The translations under genes were made by a program, and so were the position numbers. This document shows, piece after piece, positions 58,548-64,000 of a stretch of 64,000 nucleotides of DNA (position 1 is its first letter; each line of letters starts with the position of its first letter). This DNA comes from Nanobdellota archaeon (GTDB lineage: Archaea > Aenigmatarchaeota > Aenigmatarchaeia > Aenigmatarchaeales > Aenigmatarchaeaceae): NCBI GenBank assembly GCA_018901755.1, contig JAHIDZ010000001.1, positions 27,247-91,246 on the forward strand. The letters are read 5' to 3'. Under the pieces are notes generated by a model. It did no database searches. It was not told the DNA's origin and was given only the letters and a program-made list of their open reading frames with translations.

Positions 58548-59501
58548 ATGCCACAAACGAAACGACCGTTAAGAGGAAGTAGAGCATATTGGCCAAAGAA
58601 AAGAGCAAAGAGAATATATCCTAGAATAAAGAATTGGCCTAGTGTGCAAACAACAATACCTTTAGGTTTCAGTGGATACAAGGCAGGAATGACACATATC
58701 ATGATAACAGATACAAATACTAATTCTAAAACAAAAGGACAGATTATTTCAAAACCAGTTACAATTCTTGAATGCCCTCCTTTGTTTGTTTATGGAGTTC
58801 GTGGTTATACGCCAGCTGGCCCAGTTGATGTTTTATTTGACAAACCTAATAAAAATCTTTCTAGAAAAATAAAATTACCTAAAACACCAAAGAAATCAAA
58901 TTTAGTTAAGTTGGAAGGAAACAAATTTAGTAGAGTAAATTTAATTTGTCATACTCAACCAATATTTAAGAAAAAACCTGAAGTATTTGAAATGGCTATC
59001 GGCGGAACACCAGAAGAACAGCTTAATTTTGCAAAGAATGTTTTCGGTAAAGAAATAAAAATTTCAGAAGTATTCAAAGTTGGTGATTATATTGATGTTT
59101 CTGCTGTTACAATTGGAAAAGGATTCCAAGGTGTAGTAAAAAGATTTGGATGTAGATTACAAAGAAGAAAGAATGAACAGGCTCATAGAAAAATCGGATG
59201 CCATGGTACAAACAATCCTGGTAAAATTAGAATTTATGTTCCTCAAGCAGGTCAGTTAGGATTCCAGACAAGAACAGAATATAATAAAAGAATATTAAAA
59301 ATAGCTTCTGGCGATGATATAAATCCTAAAGGTGGTTTAGTAAATTATGGTTTAATTAAAGGAGATTACATGCTTCTGGAAGGAAGCGTTCCTGGACCTA
59401 CAAAAAGACTAGTAAGATTCAGAACACCAATGCGTTCATATGCAACAAAATATCCTGTTGACATAAAATATATTTCATTAGAATCAAAACAAAGTGACTA
59501 A
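58548..59501 (+). CDS. rpl3: Ribosomal protein uL3
   Basis: 317 residues from Met-Pro-Gln-Thr-Lys-Arg-Pro-Leu-Arg-Gly-Ser. The frame is open further upstream, but this ATG matches archaeal uL3 starts. Gly-Phe-Ser-Gly-Tyr-Lys-Ala-Gly-Met-Thr-His near 40 and Gly-Lys-Gly-Phe-Gln-Gly-Val-Val-Lys-Arg near 190 are characteristic. It starts the S10-like operon in archaeal order. A TTTAAATACC box lies near 58434, leaving a ~90-nt leader. Confidence 0.95.
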   Translation: MPQTKRPLRGSRAYWPKKRAKRIYPRIKNWPSVQTTIPLGFSGYKAGMTHIMITDTNTNSKTKGQIISKPVTILECPPLFVYGVRGYTPAGPVDVLFDKPNKNLSRKIKLPKTPKKSNLVKLEGNKFSRVNLICHTQPIFKKKPEVFEMAIGGTPEEQLNFAKNVFGKEIKISEVFKVGDYIDVSAVTIGKGFQGVVKRFGCRLQRRKNEQAHRKIGCHGTNNPGKIRIYVPQAGQLGFQTRTEYNKRILKIASGDDINPKGGLVNYGLIKGDYMLLEGSVPGPTKRLVRFRTPMRSYATKYPVDIKYISLESKQSD

Positions 59502-59503
59502 TT

Positions 59504-60292
59504 ATGACAAAAATATTTGATTTAAACGGCAATGCGAAAGGTGAAATAAAATTACCTAAAGTATTTAGCACACCTTATCGTCCAGATTTAATTACACGAG
59601 TTGTGCTTGCATTACGATCACATAGAAGACAACCATATGGGCCAGATCCATTGGCAGGTCAGAGAACATCGGCTCATTATCATGGTGTAAGAAAAGGACC
59701 TCACCACATGATGAATCGTGAAATGGCTAGAAATAAAAGAAGTCATGGAGGATCGTCTCAGCAAGAGATGAGAGCAAGAGCATCACCACATGCAGTATCT
59801 GGTAGAAAATGTCATCCACCAATGATAGATAAAGTGTGGGATCAGAAGATAAATAAAAAAGAAAATATATTAGCAATTAAATCTGCACTAGCAGCAGTTT
59901 GCAATTCAGAATTAGTTTCAAAGAAATACAGAATGGAATTAGAAGCTCCTATTATAATTACAGATGATATACAGAAAGTAAATAAGACAAAAGATCTTGA
60001 AAAAATAATCGAATTGTTAAAAATACTTCCAATCGTTGAAAGAGCAAAGGATACGAAAATAAGACCTGGAAAAGGAAAGATGAGAGGAAGAAGATATAAA
60101 AATAAAAAATCAGTTTTATTTATTGTAGCTAATGATAGCGGAATTGTTAAAGCTGCTAAAAATATAGCAGGCGCAGACATATGTAATGTAAAAAACATAA
60201 ATGTTGAATTGTTAGCACCAGGTACACATGCTGGAAGAATTACGATTTTTGATGAAGCATCAATAAAAAGTTTAGGTGAATTGTATGGTTAA
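59504..60292 (+). CDS. rpl4: Ribosomal protein uL4
   Basis: 262 residues. Pro-Tyr-Arg-Pro-Asp-Leu-Ile near 25 and Arg-Arg-Gln-Pro-Tyr-Gly-Pro-Asp-Pro-Leu-Ala-Gly near 40 match archaeal uL4. A loop with His-Gly-Val-Arg-Lys-Gly-Pro and Ser-Gly-Arg-Lys-Cys-His-Pro-Pro also matches. It starts 2 nt after uL3. Its end overlaps the uL23 start by 8 nt. Confidence 0.95.
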   Translation: MTKIFDLNGNAKGEIKLPKVFSTPYRPDLITRVVLALRSHRRQPYGPDPLAGQRTSAHYHGVRKGPHHMMNREMARNKRSHGGSSQQEMRARASPHAVSGRKCHPPMIDKVWDQKINKKENILAIKSALAAVCNSELVSKKYRMELEAPIIITDDIQKVNKTKDLEKIIELLKILPIVERAKDTKIRPGKGKMRGRRYKNKKSVLFIVANDSGIVKAAKNIAGADICNVKNINVELLAPGTHAGRITIFDEASIKSLGELYG

Positions 60293-60566
60293 AAAAATAC
60301 TAGCCGTTGACCCATGGGCAATAATAAAACATCCAATACTTTCAGAAAAAGCAATTGGAAGAATTGAAACAGAAAATAAAATAGTGTTTGAAGTTTCAAG
60401 AAACGTAACAAAAAGTCAAATTAAATGGGCAGTAGAAACAGCATTTAATGTTAAGGTAGCTGACGTTGCCACACTGATAACTCAGAAAGGGCACAAGAGA
60501 GCTTGGATAAAATTGAAAAAAGAATTTTCAGCCGCAGATATAGCAACTAAATTAGGTATGTTGTGA
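60285..60566 (+). CDS. rpl23: Ribosomal protein uL23
   Basis: 93 residues. Ile-Lys-His-Pro-Ile-Leu-Ser-Glu-Lys-Ala near 15 and Val-Glu-Thr-Ala-Phe-Asn-Val-Lys-Val-Ala near 47 are standard. I use the ATG at 60285 within the uL4 end over the one at 60276. It forms part of the exit-tunnel rim where SRP docks. Confidence 0.93.
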   Translation: MVKKILAVDPWAIIKHPILSEKAIGRIETENKIVFEVSRNVTKSQIKWAVETAFNVKVADVATLITQKGHKRAWIKLKKEFSAADIATKLGML

Positions 60567-60570
60567 TGAT

Positions 60571-61260
60571 ATGGGTAAGAGAATAATTTCCAGAGCAAGA
60601 GGTAAAGGAGGACCACCTTATAGATCACCAGGACATCGATTCGCAGGAACATTGTCATACAGATTTGCAGAAGGAGAAATAATTGATATAATACATGATG
60701 CAGCAAGAGATGCACCTTTAGCTAAATTGAAAACTGAACGTGGTGAAAAATTAATCATAGCACCAGATGGAGTAAAAGTTGGAGATAGAGTAAAAGTATC
60801 TAACGCGGAAATGCTAGAAAATAATATTTTATCATTATCACAGGTACCAAAGGGACAAACTGTATTTGCAATAGAAAATTATCCAGGTTCAGGACCGATG
60901 TTATGTTGTTCACCAGGAACCGTTGGAATTATGATTTCATATGATAATAATAAGGTAATCGTACAGATGCCTTCAAAAGAATTCAAAATATTTAATCCAA
61001 AATGCTTAGCCACAGTAGGTAAAGCAGCAGGATGGGGTAGAAGAGATAAAAGATTTGTTAAAGCTGGCCAAGTGTATCATGCTAAAGCAGCAAGAAATAA
61101 ATTGTACCCAAGATCATCTGCAACAAAAATGAATCCAGTTGATCATCCGTTTGGAGGAAAAACAAAACCTGGTACACCGAAATCTATATCAAGATGGGCA
61201 CCACCTGGAGCAAAGGTTGGTTCAATCGCATCAAGTAGATCGGGTAAGAGAAAGAGGTAA
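60571..61260 (+). CDS. rpl2: Ribosomal protein uL2
   Basis: 229 residues. Met-Gly-Lys-Arg-Ile-Ile-Ser-Arg-Ala-Arg-Gly-Lys-Gly near 1, Tyr-Arg-Ser-Pro-Gly-His-Arg near 17 and Ala-Met-Asn-Pro-type Asn-Pro-Val-Asp-His-Pro-Phe-Gly-Gly near 189 (peptidyl-transferase-proximal loop) are present. It follows uL23 by 4 nt. Confidence 0.95.
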   Translation: MGKRIISRARGKGGPPYRSPGHRFAGTLSYRFAEGEIIDIIHDAARDAPLAKLKTERGEKLIIAPDGVKVGDRVKVSNAEMLENNILSLSQVPKGQTVFAIENYPGSGPMLCCSPGTVGIMISYDNNKVIVQMPSKEFKIFNPKCLATVGKAAGWGRRDKRFVKAGQVYHAKAARNKLYPRSSATKMNPVDHPFGGKTKPGTPKSISRWAPPGAKVGSIASSRSGKRKR

Positions 61261-61266
61261 TGATTA

Positions 61267-61647
61267 ATGGTAAAAATATTAACATGGAAAGGAAAAACAA
61301 TCGAAGAATTGCAGAAAATACCAATTGAAGAATTTTCAAAACTAATACCTTCAAGACAAAGAAGATCATTATCAAGAGGAATGCCAGAAAAACATAAAGG
61401 ATTTTTAGAAAGATTAAGAAAAGCTAAAAAACCTATGAAAACACATTGTAGAGACATGGTAATTTTACCAGAAATGGTTGGTAAAAAAATATTAATATAT
61501 GGAGGAAAAGAGTGGGTGACAATAGAATTGAAACAGGAAATGTTAGGACACAGACTTGGCGAATTCGCACAGACAAACAAAAAAGTTTTACATTCATCTC
61601 CTGGTATCGGTGCTACGAAGTCATCAAAGTTCCAGCCGTTGAAGTGA
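61267..61647 (+). CDS. rps19: Ribosomal protein uS19
   Basis: 126 residues. Arg-Gly-Met-Pro-Glu-Lys-His near 39, Lys-Thr-His-Cys-Arg-Asp-Met near 58, and Leu-Gly-Glu-Phe-Ala near 97 match archaeal uS19, which has an N-terminal extension relative to bacteria. It binds the head of the small subunit. Confidence 0.95.
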   Translation: MVKILTWKGKTIEELQKIPIEEFSKLIPSRQRRSLSRGMPEKHKGFLERLRKAKKPMKTHCRDMVILPEMVGKKILIYGGKEWVTIELKQEMLGHRLGEFAQTNKKVLHSSPGIGATKSSKFQPLK

Positions 61648-61651
61648 TTTT

Positions 61652-62062
61652 ATGAGTTATACTTTCCCTATTACAAAAGAAATGGCTTGTGCAAAGTCAA
61701 TGCTTTCAATTTCAAGAAAGCATGCAGAATTTGTTGCAAGATCTGTTAATAGAAAACCATATGTGAAAGCAAAGAAAATACTTCAAGACCTTGTTGATGA
61801 GAAAAAATCATTATTGGTAAGCGGAAAGTTTCATACAAAATCAGCTAAAAGAATATTAGAATTAGTTAATGTTTTGGAAGCAAATGCAAAAGCAAGAAAT
61901 TTACCATATGAGAAAATGAAACTTTACATATCAGTAAGCAAAGGTCCAGCAATGTATAGATTAAGAACAAAGCAAATGTATGGAAAGAAATTAAAAGCTT
62001 GTAATGTTCATGCAGTATTGAAAGGTGTAGTAAATGACACAAGAAAAAAAGTTCGTAAGTGA
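61652..62062 (+). CDS. rpl22: Ribosomal protein uL22
   Basis: 136 residues. Ser-Arg-Lys-His-Ala-Glu-Phe near 22, Ala-Lys-Ala-Arg-Asn-Leu near 90, and a long loop near 110-125 as in uL22. Its last 29 nt overlap the uS3 start, so the two are coupled. Confidence 0.93.
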   Translation: MSYTFPITKEMACAKSMLSISRKHAEFVARSVNRKPYVKAKKILQDLVDEKKSLLVSGKFHTKSAKRILELVNVLEANAKARNLPYEKMKLYISVSKGPAMYRLRTKQMYGKKLKACNVHAVLKGVVNDTRKKVRK

Positions 62063-62666
62063 AGCAATTAGAAGAGCAGAAGTTGAGAACTTCCTATCTA
62101 AAGAGTTTGCTAGAGCAGGATATAGCCACACAGAAATACAAAGAACACCTTTGGCAATGCGTATTACAGTTTATGCTCATAAACCAGGTTTGATAATCGG
62201 ACGTGGCGGAAAGAATGTAGATAGAATGACGGAAGTATTGAAAAAGAAATTTTCATTTGAAAATCCACAATTGGATATACAAGAAGTTGGAAATCCAAAC
62301 ATTGATGCTCATGTAATTGCAAATCAAATATCTGATGGAATTCAAAGAGGATTGAATTATAAAAGAGTTGCAAATATGACAATACAAAAAGTCATGAACT
62401 CTGGTGCGCTAGGAATTGCAATAAGAATAAGTGGAAAAGTTGGTGGTGCAATGGCACGAACTGAGAAATTTTTAGAAGGATACTTAAAATTCTCTGGAGA
62501 TACAGCTGAAACTTTAGTAGACAAAGCATATTCGAGAGCACAAGTAAAACTTGGTACAATAGGTATTCAGGTAAGAATCTTAACACAATTGCCACCAGAT
62601 AGAATAATAAGTAAAAGAGTATTAGCAGGAGATATATATGGCGATAATAAAGAAAAAGCAAATTAA
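62034..62666 (+). CDS. rps3: Ribosomal protein uS3
   Basis: 210 residues. The KH domain motif Gly-Leu-Ile-Ile-Gly-Arg-Gly-Gly-Lys (about 54) and the C-terminal Gly-Ala-Leu-Gly-Ile-Ala and Lys-Leu-Gly-Thr-Ile-Gly-Ile-Gln-Val segments identify uS3. It overlaps uL22 and uL29 by 29 nt each. Confidence 0.95.
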   Translation: MTQEKKFVSEAIRRAEVENFLSKEFARAGYSHTEIQRTPLAMRITVYAHKPGLIIGRGGKNVDRMTEVLKKKFSFENPQLDIQEVGNPNIDAHVIANQISDGIQRGLNYKRVANMTIQKVMNSGALGIAIRISGKVGGAMARTEKFLEGYLKFSGDTAETLVDKAYSRAQVKLGTIGIQVRILTQLPPDRIISKRVLAGDIYGDNKEKAN

Positions 62667-62835
62667 AGATTTAACAGATATTGATTTAGTATCAAGATTA
62701 AAAGAATTTAGATTAGAATTAGTTAAAGATAATGCTCAAATATCACTTGGTGGTGCGCCATCAAATCCAGGACGTGTTCGTCAACTAAAAAAAACAGTTT
62801 CAAGATTGTTGACAGAAAGGGGAAGGAGGAAATAA
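62638..62835 (+). CDS. rpl29: Ribosomal protein uL29
   Basis: 65 residues, mostly two helices. Leu-Lys-Glu-Phe-Arg-Leu-Glu-Leu-Val near 21 and Gly-Arg-Val-Arg-Gln-Leu-Lys-Lys-Thr near 45 match uL29. It begins inside the uS3 end and abuts aIF1. Confidence 0.92.
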   Translation: MAIIKKKQIKDLTDIDLVSRLKEFRLELVKDNAQISLGGAPSNPGRVRQLKKTVSRLLTERGRRK

Positions 62836-63141
62836 ATGGCCGAATCATGTAAGATTTGTGGTTTACCAAAAGACATATGTGTCTGCGTTTCAATTTCAAA
62901 AGAAGAAACGAAGATAAAAGTTTATTTGGATAAAAGGAGATTCAAAAAGTTTATGACAATTGTCGAGGGAATCGGCAAGGACACACATCCAGAAAAAGTA
63001 GCAAAACTCCTTAAAACAAAACTCGCATGTGGTGGAACTCTGAAGGGAGGACGAATAGAACTTCAGGGAAATCATAAAAACAATGTCAAGAAAATACTTG
63101 TTGACAATGGTTTTGATGAAAATAATATAGAAGTTGGTTGA
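62836..63141 (+). CDS. eif1A: Translation initiation factor aIF1 (SUI1 family)
   Basis: 101 residues; this is the SUI1-type factor. An N-terminal Cys knot (Cys-Lys-Ile-Cys-Gly and Cys-Val-Cys) precedes the SUI1 core with Phe-Met-Thr-Ile-Val-Glu-Gly-Ile-Gly, Lys-Leu-Ala-Cys-Gly-Gly-Thr and Glu-Leu-Gln-Gly-Asn-His. It governs start-codon selection on the small subunit. Its usual archaeal place is between uL29 and Rpp29, as here. The symbol in use for SUI1-type aIF1 varies between databases. Confidence 0.9.
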   Translation: MAESCKICGLPKDICVCVSISKEETKIKVYLDKRRFKKFMTIVEGIGKDTHPEKVAKLLKTKLACGGTLKGGRIELQGNHKNNVKKILVDNGFDENNIEVG

Positions 63142-63142
63142 A

Positions 63143-63418
63143 GTGATAACGGCAAAAAATCTGATAAGACATGAGTTGATTGGACTCGATGTAAAAGTTG
63201 TCGAGAGTACCAACAAATCAAATATAGGTTTGAGCGGAATGATCGTTGATGAAACGAGTCAGACGCTTAGAATAAAAACAAAAATTGGATACAAAACAGT
63301 CGAGAAAGAAAACTCGAGTTTCATGTTCAAGCTTGGAAACAAGCGTGTAAAGGTCAGCGGAACAAGAATAAATATGCGGCCTGAAAATAGAGTAAAAATT
63401 AAGGTGAAAAAATGGTAA
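63143..63418 (+). CDS. rnp1: RNase P protein component 1 (Rpp29/Pop4)
   Basis: 91 residues from GTG 63143; a TTG at 63134 is an alternative. Asn-Leu-Ile-Arg-His-Glu-Leu-Ile-Gly-Leu, Val-Val-Glu-Ser-Thr-Asn and Gly-Met-Ile-Val-Asp-Glu-Thr are classic. With RNA and other subunits it matures 5' ends of tRNAs, and no RNase P RNA is seen in this window. The stop overlaps the uS17 start. Confidence 0.9.
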   Translation: MITAKNLIRHELIGLDVKVVESTNKSNIGLSGMIVDETSQTLRIKTKIGYKTVEKENSSFMFKLGNKRVKVSGTRINMRPENRVKIKVKKW

Positions 63419-63735
63419 AGAAAAGTATTGGTGTAGAAGCAAAGAAACCGGCAAAAGAATGCAACGATCCAAAATGCCCATGGCACGGGAAACTGTCACT
63501 TAGAGGAAGAATGTTTACAGGTACAATAAGTAGTGATAAAGCTTCAAAGACAGTAATTGTTAGATGGGAATATAATTACTTTTTGAAAAAATATCAAAGA
63601 TATGAAAGAAGACACACTAGTGTTGTAGCTTATAATCCTGAATGTATTAACGCAAGAAAAGGAGATACAGTAAAAATTATGGAATGTAGACCAATTTCAA
63701 AAACAAAAACATTTTCAGTTATCGAGGTTTTATAA
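63412..63735 (+). CDS. rps17: Ribosomal protein uS17
   Basis: 107 residues. Cys-Pro-Trp-His-Gly near 22, Arg-Gly-Arg-Met-Phe-Thr-Gly near 31, and Glu-Arg-Arg-His-Thr-Ser near 65 match archaeal uS17. It overlaps Rpp29 by 7 nt and shares TAATG with uL14. Confidence 0.95.
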   Translation: MVKKSIGVEAKKPAKECNDPKCPWHGKLSLRGRMFTGTISSDKASKTVIVRWEYNYFLKKYQRYERRHTSVVAYNPECINARKGDTVKIMECRPISKTKTFSVIEVL

Positions 63736-64000
63736 TGAAATCAATATCAGCAAAAGTTTCAAATGGTTGCCAGGTAGGAACTTACCTTAAATGTGTAGAC
63801 AATTCAGGAGCAAAAGAATTGCAAATTATCGCAGTTAAAAATTACAAAGGAGTAAAAAACAGAATACCTGGATGCGGTGTTGGAAGTTTGGTTGTTTGTG
63901 CAGTTAAGAAAGGAAACCCAAAAATAAAACATGAAGTTGTTTTAGCAGTTATTGTTAGACAACATAAAGAATATAGAAGACCAAATGGAATGCGAATTAA
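63735..64000 (+). CDS. rpl14: Ribosomal protein uL14 (5' part, cut by window edge)
   Basis: 88 codons are visible and remain open to the end. Val-Asp-Asn-Ser-Gly-Ala-Lys-Glu-Leu near 27 and Pro-Gly-Cys-Gly-Val-Gly near 50 identify uL14. ATG overlaps the uS17 stop. The operon continues beyond the window. Confidence 0.93.
   Translation, partial: MKSISAKVSNGCQVGTYLKCVDNSGAKELQIIAVKNYKGVKNRIPGCGVGSLVVCAVKKGNPKIKHEVVLAVIVRQHKEYRRPNGMRI

Overview
The window is archaeal. It carries an archaeal/eukaryotic-type information-processing set: Nop5-fibrillarin, NMD3, MBF1, thermosome, aEF-2, aEF-1A, aIF1, Rpp29, eS17, and the uL3-uL4-uL23-uL2-uS19-uL22-uS3-uL29-aIF1-Rpp29-uS17-uL14 run. The DNA is AT-rich. 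Many genes have a TTTAAAT box 29-31 nt before the ATG, which implies leaderless mRNAs. Class III (prepilin-type) signal peptides, a tRNA-Ile with UAU anticodon, noncanonical tRNA introns, a ThrRS without an editing domain and a ThiI-like protein with a broken PP-loop together suggest a reduced, DPANN-like lineage. I cannot name the phylum from sequence alone.

Layout. 1-9.6 kb is an accessory block: CutA (partial), DUF1653, a PAP2-like protein, an MNT/HEPN pair, a DMT transporter, a DNA glycosylase, a methyltransferase-creatininase-Nudix-membrane operon, an SGNH hydrolase, a 53-residue histone-fold-like protein and a TauE transporter. 9.6-19.6 kb holds tRNA-Leu (two introns), eS17, nop5 and fibrillarin separated by a homing endonuclease and a nucleotidyltransferase, then DHH, ileS, MBF1 and hisS. 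19.6-23.9 kb encodes a surface operon: a pilin-like protein, a 912-residue repeat fibre and two small exported or anchored proteins. 24-31.2 kb has a PIN-ATPase-KH protein and a TPM / two FecR-like / zinc-ribbon / lipoprotein / LemA group. 31.2-32.5 kb has tRNA-Arg, TsaC-like and NMD3. 32.5-40.9 kb is a type IV pilus cluster with one ATPase, two platform proteins and seven proteins starting Met-Lys-Gly. 40.9-49.8 kb has the thermosome, an MFS transporter, tRNA-Ala, regulators, a homing endonuclease, tRNA-Ile, a ThiI-like protein, TrmB, ThrRS and tRNA-Gln. 49.8-57 kb is a str-like cluster (uS12-uS7-endonuclease-EF-2-EF-1A-uS10), followed by tRNA-Ser and the ribosomal operon that runs off the right edge.

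The most notable result is the EF-2 gene. Its frame is broken inside the conserved switch II motif by 29 nt that fold into a textbook bulge-helix-bulge. Excision restores Val-Asp-Phe-Gly exactly, so this looks like an mRNA intron spliced by the tRNA splicing endonuclease. Four of the six tRNA genes here carry introns: three have full bulge-helix-bulge folds and the Ile gene has a relaxed one. tRNA-Leu has two, and Leu and Ser share the unusual position 30/31. Three free-standing LAGLIDADG endonuclease genes sit next to or inside these conserved loci. Introns and homing genes together look like one intron/mobile-gene ecology in the translation machinery.
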